A stretch of DNA of 26,464 bases from Thalassiosira profunda (GCA_036939355.1 JALLAP010000041.1:1-26464), one strand, 5' to 3'; counted from the first letter of the stretch, positions 17,821-26,464 are shown. Notes: generated by a model not told the origin, from the letters alone. A program made the numbers and translations.

Positions 17821-17978
17821 GATATTGGTCAGCGAGGGTAAAGTGCCACAGGGCGGCGGCTGCTGAACTGCCTGGGGGCAGTTGCAGTTTCCTGCGAGGT
17901 GCGAGGTGAAAAAAGAAAAAAGCCTCACTCTGATTTCTGATTCCGCCCGCGCGCAGTGAAAAGGCGGGGAAGCCTGCC
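17821..17978. promoter_or_regulatory. Short bidirectional promoter (propeller protein / small secreted protein)
   Basis: 158 bp separate divergent ATGs at 17820 (-) and 17979 (+), so both promoters must overlap here or inside the leaders. It contains an A-rich stretch (GAAAAAAGAAAAAAG, 17908-17922). No TATA box is seen. Confidence 0.5.
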
Positions 17979-18710
17979 ATGAAGCTCGCCGTCGTAGCTG
18001 CCGCCCTGGCCTGCCTGGCCCCTTCGCCTGGCGCCATTGCCAAGGAAGGAGGCAAGAATCCCATCGTCGGCCGCGTCAAGGTCGTTGGCTCCGACGCTGG
18101 CGCCTGCGCCGGGTACGAGGGAAAGGCCAAGAACTGCGGCGCGAGCCAAACGCTCACCGCCCGCAAGTACGCCGATGGGACCGCGAGGGGCCGATTCTCG
18201 CGCGTCTGGGCGCTGGACGATACCGTCGTGGATGGTAATTCCAAGAATAAGATTGAGGGTGATTTGAGCAACGTGCGAATGTGGAGCGCCTCCATCGACT
18301 GCCTCAACTTCATCGAGGGCGAAGATGGAACTGTGCAGGCCGTCGTGACGGGGAAGTACACAAGATGTGACCTTCTCGTCCCCAAAGAGGTTGTAGAGGA
18401 GTTCGGTGGTTTCGCGGGCTACTGCGAGGTCGGAGGTCTGTTTGTGGCAGCGGCAAAGATCGACGGGGATGGTGAACCCTTTTACACGCAAGATTACAAC
18501 AGTGAGTATGGACCATTCTCCGGGATAGACAGTGCAGGTCTGGACTGCACTCCTCACTCTCCCTCTTTGTTTGCAGTTGTGATTGATCCAGTCGATGGAC
18601 CGCCGAAGCGCGTTTGTACAGATTTCGAACTCGATGATAAGAACTTTGGCTACAACAAACACGACAAGGGAAGACTTGAAATTGAACAGAATCAGCTCGA
18701 AGACGTTTGA
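17979..18710 (+). CDS. Small secreted protein, unrecognised, one 75-nt intron
   Basis: Exons are 17979-18501 and 18577-18710, giving about 218 residues. The intron 18502-18576 begins GTGAGT, ends TTTGCAG, is phase 1 and 75 nt long; it has no in-frame stop, so the unspliced frame is also open. A signal peptide (MKLAVVAAALACLAPSPGAIA) is followed by a Cys-containing mature domain (GACAGYEGKAKNCG, SIDCLNF, KYTRCDLL, GYCEVGG, RVCTDFELDD). No transmembrane segment is seen after the signal, so secretion to the cell surface or an endomembrane compartment is likely. No family recognised. It shares its promoter with the membrane propeller protein. Confidence 0.75.
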   Translation: MKLAVVAAALACLAPSPGAIAKEGGKNPIVGRVKVVGSDAGACAGYEGKAKNCGASQTLTARKYADGTARGRFSRVWALDDTVVDGNSKNKIEGDLSNVRMWSASIDCLNFIEGEDGTVQAVVTGKYTRCDLLVPKEVVEEFGGFAGYCEVGGLFVAAAKIDGDGEPFYTQDYNSEYGPFSGIDSAGLDCTPHSPSLFAVVIDPVDGPPKRVCTDFELDDKNFGYNKHDKGRLEIEQNQLEDV

Positions 18711-19000
18711 GGAGAGGAGATGGCGGGTAGAAGGCGCAGTACAAAGCAACATGTGTGGACGGAGATGGAGGAGAGGAGACAGCATGGTAGAAACCAGTAC
18801 AAGAAATGTGTGGGATAATGATGACAAACGAATGGAATGGGTTGCTGATTCTCTATCGAACTGTATTAGCAGCATGGCTGTTCCCATCTCATTGACTTTG
18901 AATCTCCCTTCAACAAGGGGGGTGTCTGAGGCGCCCATTGTGTTGAAGTATCGCTCCAACCTTGTGTCAATCACCTGCCCCAATAGAATGCAAAACATAT
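18711..19000. other. Convergent intergenic region
   Basis: 3' UTR space between a plus-strand and a minus-strand gene. An antisense frame remains open across it but has no start context or protein-like composition. No element identified. Confidence 0.5.
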
Positions 19001-19552
19001 TCACCAAATCAGAACCACAGACAGAATTCCCACCAAACCAATTGCAGAGATCAAACGCAACGGAACGTCATAGGCGGCCGAGTACACCTTTCTGGATTTC
19101 TCCGTAGGCGCGGGGGTAGGCGCGGGCCACAGCGCAGAGCCATACAGCCCGAACCCCTCCTCGTCGTTGGATATGGGCGTTTCCTCCACTCTTCTGTTCG
19201 GTGCGGCAGAGGCAGCAGTGCTGAGGATGCTCGCCGCAAGCAGCAGCAGTGCCGTTAGATGAAGCCTCGAAAACCTCCTCATTGACGATCGCTTTGCATC
19301 ACGCGTCCGCTTCCTCCCGATTCGTCGCTTCCTGGCATCACTCCCACATGCAGCATCCGTGATGCGTTCACGTGTACTCAGCATTTTGCACATCGAGGAG
19401 AGCTCGCGGCGGCGCGACGCGGCCGAGGGCAACTGGCGCTCGGCCGACGACGATGGAGCGTTGGCAGTCGGTTCGGGAGCGAGGGCCGTCGACGCAAATC
19501 GCATCTCGGCAACCGCGTAGGTAGACGCCCCTTCGACGCACTGCCTCTCCAT
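19001..19552 (-). CDS. Small Ala-rich membrane protein
   Basis: The C-terminal 93 residues (from the ATG at 19282) look like real protein: a hydrophobic stretch LHLTALLLLAASILSTAASA, a luminal segment with PAPTPAPTEK, then a C-terminal helix RLISAIGLVGILSVVLIW. The start at 19282 gives a simple signal peptide plus tail anchor. The frame stays open upstream, and an ATG at 19552 would add a basic 90-residue tail, making a two-helix protein. The frame continues even further, antisense to the phosphoesterase, which is taken as chance. No family recognised. Confidence 0.5.
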   Translation of the reverse strand: MERQCVEGASTYAVAEMRFASTALAPEPTANAPSSSAERQLPSAASRRRELSSMCKMLSTRERITDAACGSDARKRRIGRKRTRDAKRSSMRRFSRLHLTALLLLAASILSTAASAAPNRRVEETPISNDEEGFGLYGSALWPAPTPAPTEKSRKVYSAAYDVPLRLISAIGLVGILSVVLIW

Positions 19553-19886
19553 ACGCCGCCGCCGCTGCAGCTCGGCCTCGCTACCCCTCCAAGCAATGCG
19601 CTGCTGGTGCCACCGCCGGCTCCTTCGCTTCCGCTGCCGTCGGCTCGGCTTCTTTGATGCCACGTGCTGTGGTGCGTGGTGCGGCGGCGCGAGGGGGGCG
19701 CAGCCAGCGACTGCCGCGACTAACAGAACGGGACTCGGATTTCCCGCCAAGTCCAACTTTTTTCTACGTAGGAAGTCTACGTAGGAATTATTAGGGCTCA
19801 AAGTGGTTTTCTGAGCAAAGCCGAGCTTCAAACACGAACGCTCAAACAACCAAGCCGAGGCGCGCCCTCGGCCCACACCCGCCGCC
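19553..19886. promoter_or_regulatory. Divergent promoter region with tandem CTACGTAG palindromes
   Basis: It contains two tandem 13-bp units, TCTACGTAGGAAG and TCTACGTAGGAAT (19763-19788), each with the 8-bp palindrome CTACGTAG. They lie about 100 bp upstream of the phosphoesterase ATG. TACGTAGG also occurs upstream of the DUF885 gene (24406-24413). A transcription-factor site is plausible. Confidence 0.5.
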
Positions 19887-22360
19887 ATGGCCCCCGCGCC
19901 CGCCAAGACGGCGGCCCACGCCCTCCGGAGGGTCTTCTCGGCCGGATACGCCGACGACGATCCGCAGGAATGGGACGACGGCATGGGAGAGGGCTTGGTC
20001 CGCGACAACGAAGACGAGTGGGGCGGCGGTGCCGAGGCATTGCAGCGAGTGAGCTCGCGGGTGCAGAGCAACGCCGACGGCTCGGCCGAGGCGGTCTTGT
20101 CGGCCGACATCTTGGGGGCGTCGCGGTCGCGATCCGGCAGTAGCCATGCCGCTGCAGCCGACTTGGAGGGCTCGCTGCCCCTCTCGAGGGCCAAGTCCAC
20201 GCCGCACGCCTCCTCGGCCGCGGGAGGGCCGGGCAATTTATCCTACGCGATGCGCCGGGTGTTCTCCCGAGATGAGAGCAGCGAGTGGAACGGGCCGGAG
20301 GCGGAGGGGCTGGTGCATCATGGCAGGGCCCCGCCAGCCAATCGGATGTCATCGCGAGTGTCTTCTCGTGTATCGTCTCACGTGTCCTCCACTGGGGGCG
20401 CGGAAGAGGAGGGGGCGGAGTTGGTGCTCGACGAGGAATACGACGATGTGGACATTGGCGCGGACAATAATGATATTGACGAGGTTCACACCGCGTCTTC
20501 ATTGTTCAGGGACGATGCCAAGCGATCAAAGAGGGTGAACAGAAAGGGCAGCTACAAGCTGCGCCGCTTTCTGTCCACCCCGGGCAAGAAGAAGTTGACG
20601 TCGGCCAGTGCGTTGGAACGAACGAAATCGTACGATGCGGAGGGCCACGACGAGAGCTTTGGTACACGGGGAAAAGTATCCCCTTTGTACGGCAACGAAG
20701 GGCAAAACGATTCTAGCCAACTGTCCAGCCCAATCGGGCTGCGGCGCGCCCTTTCCTTCCGCCAGAATCGGTCCCACCTGGCCTCTGTGGACAAGATGCT
20801 CAAGGACGACGATTTGTCGACGGTGGCCGAGAGTGTGGACACCTCCTCTCTGGACTCTCCGGGCAGAAAACCCGCTGGAGGGAGGTTTGGTGGCTTGTAT
20901 GTAAAGGACGGGAAGAAGAGGCGAGTCCGGCCTGTGGTAGTTATTGCCATTGCGATGGGTGTCGTGGCGGCATTGGCGCTGGCAGGGGTGGGGGTGTATC
21001 TGACCATGGGGAAGGATGAGGATGCATCGAGCAATAGCCAGATGCAGTATACCGATTTGGGGAACAGNGTATCTGACCATGGGGAAGGATGAGGATGCAT
21101 CGAGCAATAGCCAGATGCAGTATACCGATTTGGGGAACAGCGGCGACGTAAAGGTGCTGGTGTTGGAGGGCTCGGCGGATGGTGCATGGGGAGATGAAGA
21201 TTTTGGCGAGGTGCCTGACGAGTCCAGCGACGAAGATGGGACCTGGGCATCGAGGGATGACAACGAAGCTTCACAAGGAGAATCGGGGAGCAACAACCAG
21301 GCTCCTGATCCATCGGCTCCTGTTCCATCTGCCTCTGCCGCTGCTGCAACCAATGCAGTCAGCGACGCCATCCCCCCGCGACGTCGACCAACGTCCAATC
21401 CCACCGGCGAACCTACGCCTCCACCCACCGCCCAACCGACCGCCTCCCCGACAAAGGACACTTACACCAAATTCTACCTCATGGCCGACTGTCCTTACGA
21501 CGATAACGAGCGCGAAAATCTCATGCCCGATTATATCGACGACCTGTCCTCTGACGCAGAGTTCCTCGTGCACCTCGGAGATTTGCAATACGCGAAGGTG
21601 GACGACTGCGAGGAATATGCGTACCGGTCCGCGAGCAAGATCATGAAGCGGAGTCCAGTCCCGGCGTTTGTTCTGCCGGGGGACAATGATATCAATGATT
21701 GCGACGATCACGAGCACGGCGAGGAAATGTGGCTCGAATACTTCCACAAGCTCGACGAGGAATGGGACCACGATTTCGACGTGACACGATGGGGGAAATT
21801 GGACGAGAGCTTTTCGTTCCTGCACAAGGGCGTGCTGTATTTTGGGCTGAACATTGTGGGCGGGAGCCCGTACAGCAAGACGGAGAAGAAGAAGCGGCAC
21901 GCGGAGCACTTGGAACACATTCACGAAATAATGGAGGGGTTGGACAACGAGGATTTTCAGGTGGTGGTCCTTCTGGGCCACGCGGACCCGGGCGACAACC
22001 ACGACGACTTCTTCAAGGGCGGCGATGGCTTTGCTGCCATCGTGGAGGACCTGGGCAAGCCGACAATACACTTTCATGGCGACTGGCACGAGTACTACGA
22101 GGTGGAAGGCGATTTTGGTGTGGACAACTACATGCGAATCTCGCTAGATGGCGAAAGCATCGCGCCGCCGATCAAGGTGGAGATCGACGTGAGCAAGAAA
22201 AATCCGATCAAAGTTAGCCGGAGAGACAGGGNTCGCGCCGCCGATCAAGGTGGAGATCGACGTGAGCAAGAAAAATCCGATCAAAGTTAGCCGGAGAGAC
22301 AGGGATTTGGACGTCGACTGCTGCCGGCGTGGCTGGCCGAGACACAACGACGAGCTTTAA
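19887..22360 (+). CDS. Membrane-anchored calcineurin-like metallophosphoesterase
   Basis: About 775 residues when the 72-nt overlaps at 21068 and 22232 are counted once. The cytosolic N-terminal ~345 residues are Ser/Arg-rich and carry four RRx[F/L]S motifs (residues 14-18, 123-127, 226-230, 286-290). The first two sit in an internally repeated module (RRVFS ... EW ... EGLV ... SSRV). A membrane helix at about 347-372 (VVVIAIAMGVVAALALAGVGVYL) is followed by an acidic stalk and a Pro-Thr linker (PTGEPTPPPTAQPTASPT). The catalytic domain shows MADC, HLGDLQY, LPGDNDIND, LLGHAD and HFHGDWHEYY, matching the dimetal GD-x2-Y, GN/GD-D and GHxH-type motifs; several positions are unusual (GDND for GNHD, HGDWH for GHxH). 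The protein ends NDEL. It probably hydrolyses a phosphoester outside the cytosol. Start is the CCGCCATGG context. Confidence 0.85.
20996..21140 (+). repeat. 72-nt perfect duplication around N (assembly overlap)
   Basis: 20996-21067 and 21069-21140 are identical around the N at 21068. The phosphoesterase frame continues after the overlap is counted once. Confidence 0.95.
22160..22304 (+). repeat. 72-nt perfect duplication around N (assembly overlap)
   Basis: 22160-22231 and 22233-22304 are identical around the N at 22232. Resolving it gives the C-terminus RRGWPRHNDEL and a TAA at 22358. Confidence 0.95.
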
Positions 22361-22431
22361 TGCGGTTCATTGCTAGGTTTAGTTGATATAGAATAGATAC
22401 GCTCTTAGGTCAAGCAGTCTTTTGCTCTTCA

Positions 22432-24378
22432 CTAAACTTGGCATGCGCCGGGAACGATGCAGCATTTGCACCAGTTTGCGAACGTCATGCTCTCAACAAA
22501 CTCACTCGACGTCTGCCTCTTGGCGCTGTCATCGGTTGATGAGATGTACTCGTCGACCAATTCCTCCAGCACGCTCAATGGCACCGGCCCGCATTGCAGC
22601 ACAACATCGTAAAAATCTCTCGGGTCGAACGATTCGCCCAACTCTGTCTCCGCCTTTTTCCTCAGGCGATGGAACACTCGCTCGCCCACTTTGTAAGCAG
22701 TCGCCTGGCCTGGCCACGTGATGTAACGCGTCACCTCTGTCCTGGCGTCGTGCTCACCCATCGCTGTATTGTCGAGCATGTATTGCAACGCCCTCTCAGC
22801 TGTCCAGCCAAATGCATGCATCCCCGTGTCCACCACGAGGCGACAGCTCCTCAACGCCTCCATAGAGAGCTGCCCCATTCTATCCGAGGCTGTGTTGTAC
22901 AGACCGTGCTCCTCACCAAGCGTCTCGCAATGTAAGCCCCAGCCCTCGACATAGCCCGTGTAAAAGGGAAACCGCGAGGGCGCTTCAAAGTACCTCCGAT
23001 CTTCGCAGTGCCGGCGAAAGTCGGGCAGTTCTTCGTTCTCTCCCTGAATTGCCGCCTGTGTGTGATGCCCAGGAATAGCCTCGTGCAACGCCAGACTTTC
23101 GCACTCGTACGTCCGGCGCGTGGATAGCTCTGATGTGTTCACGTAGAACGTTCCTGGCCTTCCGCCTCCGCCTGCCAAATAATACGCTGCCGGAGCCATA
23201 GATGCACTGGCCTCCGGGGTCTCCACAATCGAAAATGGTGTGCGAGGGAGCGTCTTGACGTGAAATAGGTTGAGGAGGGCCGGTGCGATCCTGCCGCAGA
23301 TATCCCGATAATGCGCACAGAGCGTGGACCCAGACGCGGGCGTGAACTCCGACGAGGTGCGCAGATGTTCCATGTACTCCCCTATCCTTCCCTCATAGCC
23401 GTCCTCGGCAGCAATGGCCTTCATTTCCAGCTTGATTCTCTTCACCTCGTCCAAGCCCAGCTGGTGAATTTCCTCGGCAGTCATCTTAGTTGTCGTGTGA
23501 AACTCCAAGCAGTCTTTGTAGTAGGCCTCTCCATCGGGGTAGCCCTTGGTTGCGCTGATCGCCTCCCTCAAATGGGGAATGTACTCCGATTCGAGGAAGT
23601 CGGCAAAAGATGCGAAAGCTACGGTGACTTCAGCTGCCACAATCTTCGTGCATTCACTCTCCCACTCTTCGTGGCCAGCGCCAGCCTTTTCTAGTGGATC
23701 CAAGAAGGCACTGCAGCCTCCCCCGACCATTTTCCGGATCTGAGGCACAACCCCACCCAGGCTGACGCGCGGAGGCGTTCTCCCCTCCATCAGCCCAAGT
23801 TTCAGCAGAGCCGTCACCTCCTCCAGCTGGGTGGGAAGGGCCCTCAGAAATTGCAGGTAGAAGTCCCTCTGCTCGGCCGTTTTCAGGGGAATGTTTCTGG
23901 CATACATTGGAAGGTCCGTCTGCGGCCCCTCGAGGCGGTTGACGCAATTCAGGTATCCTTTGTGCTTTTCGGTGCATGTCACGTAGTCCCGGAGCTGTTG
24001 CACATAGAGAGTGCGGCTCAGCCGATCCTCCTCGCTCTCCATCAGCCTCTCGGCATCCCCATCCGGGATGGCCGCCTCCACCCTCTCCAAGGCACCCTTG
24101 ACCCACGCGAGCCGATCGCGGAACGATTCCACGGACCGCGGATCTAGGGCGTGGGTGGAGCGTCTCGAGGAGAGGAGGCCGAGGGACGCGGCAAGCTCGG
24201 GATCCGTGTCCACGCGCCACTGCCACGTGGCCTGCATCTCGGAGCGGAGGAAGGCCGCCGCCTCCGCGGGCGTTTGGGGCGGTGGCGTCGGCTCTCCCAT
24301 TGCAACACTCGGCCCTGTATGGCGGAGGTCGGGACGGAGGCGCAAAAGAGGCTTGAAAGAGGCAAAAGAGGCGGCCAA
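22432..24378 (-). CDS. DUF885-family zinc-metallopeptidase-like protein
   Basis: 648 residues, no visible intron. The family hallmark HEAIPGHH is at residues 432-439, an HExxxGHH zinc site in a helix, followed by EGWGLHCETLGEE, which probably supplies a further ligand. Length and helical character fit DUF885 proteins, related to gluzincin peptidases and found in bacteria and some eukaryotes; the natural substrate is generally unknown. The first 26 residues (MAASFASFKPLLRLRPDLRH...) are basic with little acid and could be a mitochondrial presequence; a start at 24300 (MGEPTPPP) would give a cytosolic form. It is convergent with the phosphoesterase (71 bp between stops) and lies 91 bp downstream of the HIT-family gene on the same strand. 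Confidence 0.88.
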   Translation of the reverse strand: MAASFASFKPLLRLRPDLRHTGPSVAMGEPTPPPQTPAEAAAFLRSEMQATWQWRVDTDPELAASLGLLSSRRSTHALDPRSVESFRDRLAWVKGALERVEAAIPDGDAERLMESEEDRLSRTLYVQQLRDYVTCTEKHKGYLNCVNRLEGPQTDLPMYARNIPLKTAEQRDFYLQFLRALPTQLEEVTALLKLGLMEGRTPPRVSLGGVVPQIRKMVGGGCSAFLDPLEKAGAGHEEWESECTKIVAAEVTVAFASFADFLESEYIPHLREAISATKGYPDGEAYYKDCLEFHTTTKMTAEEIHQLGLDEVKRIKLEMKAIAAEDGYEGRIGEYMEHLRTSSEFTPASGSTLCAHYRDICGRIAPALLNLFHVKTLPRTPFSIVETPEASASMAPAAYYLAGGGGRPGTFYVNTSELSTRRTYECESLALHEAIPGHHTQAAIQGENEELPDFRRHCEDRRYFEAPSRFPFYTGYVEGWGLHCETLGEEHGLYNTASDRMGQLSMEALRSCRLVVDTGMHAFGWTAERALQYMLDNTAMGEHDARTEVTRYITWPGQATAYKVGERVFHRLRKKAETELGESFDPRDFYDVVLQCGPVPLSVLEELVDEYISSTDDSAKRQTSSEFVESMTFANWCKCCIVPGACQV

Positions 24379-24469
24379 TCCGGTTCCTACTACCTAGCGT
24401 GTACGTACGTAGGTAACCGGCTGGAGAGTGGAGGAGACGCAAAATGAGATGACAGCTCAGATCCTCATC
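24379..24469. promoter_or_regulatory. Short intergenic with TACGTAGG motif
   Basis: The 91-bp gap between head-to-tail genes contains GTACGTACGTAGGTAAC (24401-24417), sharing TACGTAGG with the promoter at 19764. Confidence 0.4.
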
Positions 24470-26197
24470 CTATTCATACGGAACTCCTGTGCGCAAGTAC
24501 TGGTAGCCACTGCCGGTCTCGTTGCCTCCATCTCCACTCTTCTTCTCCTTTTTGTGCAGCTCCGCGCGCTGGAGCGCCGCCAATCGTCGATTCTTCTTCT
24601 TCCCCAAAGCACTCGAAACCTCCGCCCAAACATGCTGCCGCGGCTCGTAGGAAATGTCGGACAGCACGTTCACGCAGCCGTAACAGGACAACCCCCGGTG
24701 CTTCTTCACCGCAAAGAGCTCCTCCCTCGAGCTCGCGTGGAACACTCCCATCATCTCGCTCGCGCCCATCCGGAACGCCGTTCCTCTCTCGACCTGAGTG
24801 TTTTTCGGTTGCACGTCGACAGTTTCGGCTTTGCGAAAGAAGACGTAGGCATCGACAATGTGGCGGCCACTCGGACCAACGCCGTTCATCCACACCACAT
24901 TGTGTGGAACTCGCATCTTCCGCGCCGCCACGTCGACGACTTTGGAAATTGCCCCTTCCAGTTCCTCCAGTGCGGGGCCTGCATCCTCCTCCGGCACGCT
25001 GGCCGAGAGTTTGACGCACGTGCACGCATATTTGAGCAGCGACACCGTCGCGCCCTTTGGGAGATTGATCGACGCCAGCGCCGTCGCCTTCGTCGCCGCA
25101 TACACGCTGTCATACTCCGCCGTCGGATCCCTCCGGTGCCGCAGCGGGGGCGGCGGGTTGGGCCACGCGTGGGCGTGGACGTGATTTTGGGACGCCCCGG
25201 CGCTCACGCTGTTGAAAGATATCGCCATCGATCCCTTTGGGGCGACGGTGGACGCGAGGCGGGTGAGATCGTGACAATCGTCCGGGGTGAGGGATTGGTC
25301 CCTCCACTGGCACTCGTCGGCGACGTTGGGGAGGAGGAGGAAGTGCCCTCGCGGATCGACGGGCGAGATATTGTGAAAGACGTCCCAATTTTTGCTGCCA
25401 TCCCTCGGCACCGATACGCGTGCCGCCCTCTCCCGCGGCTCTCCCTCTCCGTGAAACTCTCCCGCCTCTCCAAACAATCGCAGCGGTCCCACGAGAAACG
25501 AATCTTTTGTGGCGTCGTACGGTGGAGGTCGACAAGAAGATCTTTCTTCGGCGTCGCCGTTGCTGCCCAGCATCTCCTTTGACCGCGGCGGCCGCAGCGT
25601 CCGTACCAGCTGCAGCTGGATCGCATAGGGGCCGTCGTACACGCACTCCATGGCCATCCCAGCATCCTTGGATTGCAATTCCGCCAACGTGGCGTTGATG
25701 GACAGAGCATGGTCTCGCAGCGCAGCGGCGCTGTCTTCTTGGCCCGGCGCTATTTCTGCAAACTCCAGCAGACGCGAGCCTTCCTCCTCGAGCCTCACTC
25801 CGTAGCGCACAAGCAATCCTTCGCTGTCGTCGTCGTTTGTCAATTGTGTAGATGCCGCGACGTGCCCCCCGGCGACAAGCTCCTCCCACCTCGTCGACAG
25901 ATCGACTCCGCCCAGTCCATAACTCATCATTTCGTCACCGTCATCTTCGTCTTCCTTTGGACCCTTCGGCATGAAATCTTCGGACATGTACTCTTCGAAC
26001 AGCCGCAGTGACGTTGGGGTGCTCAACTTGCGTTGCATCTGCAATAGAAGTGATGGGGACGAGCACAAGTCATGTGCACGTCTTGTGCTTGTGCCACATC
26101 GCGGATTTGCGACGAACGCGGCCGCCGCTGGCCCCGCAAACGCCCGACCCTGGTCGAGCGCCGCCGCGGAGGTGCAGAGGAGGAGGCCGCCTCGCAT
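24470..26197 (-). CDS. HIT/GalT-superfamily nucleotide phosphorylase-like protein, putative plastid targeting
   Basis: 575 residues from the ATG at 26197; an upstream in-frame ATG at 26314 gives 614. The core has GHFLLLPNV, then SFNSVSAGASQNHVHAHAWPNP with the histidine triad H339-V-H-A-H343, typical of the HIT superfamily. The FNS...QNH-H-HAW context resembles GDP-galactose phosphorylase and Ap4A-phosphorylase-like members. The N-terminus has a hydrophobic/Ala stretch followed by AAAAFVANP, similar to the ASAFAP cleavage motif of heterokont plastid pre-sequences, then a Ser/Arg-rich, transit-like region. An acidic linker (KGPKEDEDDGDE) precedes the core. The C-terminal ~60 residues are Lys-rich. 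A GDP-sugar or dinucleotide phosphorylase role is inferred; the exact substrate is unclear. Confidence 0.75.
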   Translation of the reverse strand: MRGGLLLCTSAAALDQGRAFAGPAAAAFVANPRCGTSTRRAHDLCSSPSLLLQMQRKLSTPTSLRLFEEYMSEDFMPKGPKEDEDDGDEMMSYGLGGVDLSTRWEELVAGGHVAASTQLTNDDDSEGLLVRYGVRLEEEGSRLLEFAEIAPGQEDSAAALRDHALSINATLAELQSKDAGMAMECVYDGPYAIQLQLVRTLRPPRSKEMLGSNGDAEERSSCRPPPYDATKDSFLVGPLRLFGEAGEFHGEGEPRERAARVSVPRDGSKNWDVFHNISPVDPRGHFLLLPNVADECQWRDQSLTPDDCHDLTRLASTVAPKGSMAISFNSVSAGASQNHVHAHAWPNPPPPLRHRRDPTAEYDSVYAATKATALASINLPKGATVSLLKYACTCVKLSASVPEEDAGPALEELEGAISKVVDVAARKMRVPHNVVWMNGVGPSGRHIVDAYVFFRKAETVDVQPKNTQVERGTAFRMGASEMMGVFHASSREELFAVKKHRGLSCYGCVNVLSDISYEPRQHVWAEVSSALGKKKNRRLAALQRAELHKKEKKSGDGGNETGSGYQYLRTGVPYE

Positions 26198-26464
26198 CGT
26201 GGAGCGGAGCCTGCGCCTCTCGAAGTGAAGCGAGAGCACCGCTGATGGCTGATGCTGATGATGGTGTGATGGCAGATGATGGCTGAGAGGCTCAGCGCTC
26301 AGCGTCAGCAGCATGGCTGCAAAGATCCGTCCGTGACTCCTTCACTCCGTCGCTTCTCACCGTCTCGCACTCACTCTCGCGCGCCGACTCGACCTCGACG
26401 TCAAAATTCGGAAATTCCCTCCTGTACCCGCGGGCACCGGTACCCGCGGTCTGTCTGTCACCTC
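26198..26464. other. 5' flank of the HIT-family gene
   Basis: It contains a TGATGGCTGATG-type low-complexity run (26239-26285) and a GC-rich near-palindrome at 26428-26449. No other gene is visible before the window edge. Confidence 0.4.
26428..26449. repeat. 22-bp near-perfect palindrome
   Basis: An inverted repeat centred on ACCGGT (26436-26441) with one mismatched pair (26435/26442). The direct repeat GTACCCGCGG occurs at 26424-26433 and 26440-26449. Confidence 0.7.

Noticed and set aside
17925..19007. Minus-strand open frame of 360 codons
   Set aside because: It overlaps the secreted-protein gene in antisense, including its intron, and has no recognisable domain.
19553..20236. Upstream extension of the small minus-strand protein to 411 residues
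   Set aside because: Most of it is antisense to the phosphoesterase and crosses its promoter. Composition is not protein-like there.
26428..26449. Palindrome as replication origin or mobile-element end
   Set aside because: Short, GC-rich, in a GC-rich flank, with no partner repeat or element nearby.

Overview
This is nuclear DNA of a eukaryotic alga, most likely a stramenopile and probably a diatom. I infer this from GC-rich genes with short GT-AG introns (75-82 nt), divergent and convergent packing of genes, Pro-Thr linkers of the kind common in diatom cell-surface proteins, type-II membrane proteins with beta-propeller ectodomains, and N-termini that look like plastid targeting signals. 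No bacterial operon signals, tRNA, rRNA or CRISPR were seen. The species was not identified.

Left half (1 to about 14,600): two copies of a gene block lie in tandem. Block A (1-4715) holds an FG-GAP propeller membrane protein (cut by the window edge), a small four-helix membrane protein, an NAD(P)-dependent SDR reductase/epimerase, and the first 34 codons of a WS/DGAT-type acyltransferase ending at a single N (4716). Block B (4717 to about 14,570) repeats all four in the same order and orientation, but with two extra genes: a broken RING-Sel1-MYND gene (7267-8690) and an unrecognised secreted or anchored protein (9776-10855). The SDR pair shows patches of complete identity inside diverged sequence, which suggests gene conversion. 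Both SDRs carry a twin-arginine lumen-type signal behind an ER-type signal.

Right half (15,013-26,464): single-copy genes. These are a second type-II membrane propeller protein (minus strand); a small secreted protein sharing its promoter (plus); a small membrane protein (minus); a membrane-anchored metallophosphoesterase with four RRx[F/L]S motifs in its cytosolic tail (plus); a DUF885 zinc-peptidase-like protein (minus); and a HIT/GalT-superfamily nucleotidyl transferase-like protein with a plastid-type N-terminus (minus).

Assembly caveat: four of the five Ns (13696, 14416, 21068, 22232) sit between two perfect 72-nt copies of the same sequence. These look like contig ends joined without removing the overlap, and they falsely break the acyltransferase and the phosphoesterase. 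Counting each overlap once gives continuous proteins of about 572 and 775 residues. The N at 4716 has no such overlap and may hide missing sequence.

I see no proven multi-gene system. The duplicated SDR, acyltransferase and membrane-protein block is the best candidate for a functional cluster, possibly in lipid metabolism, but that is inference.
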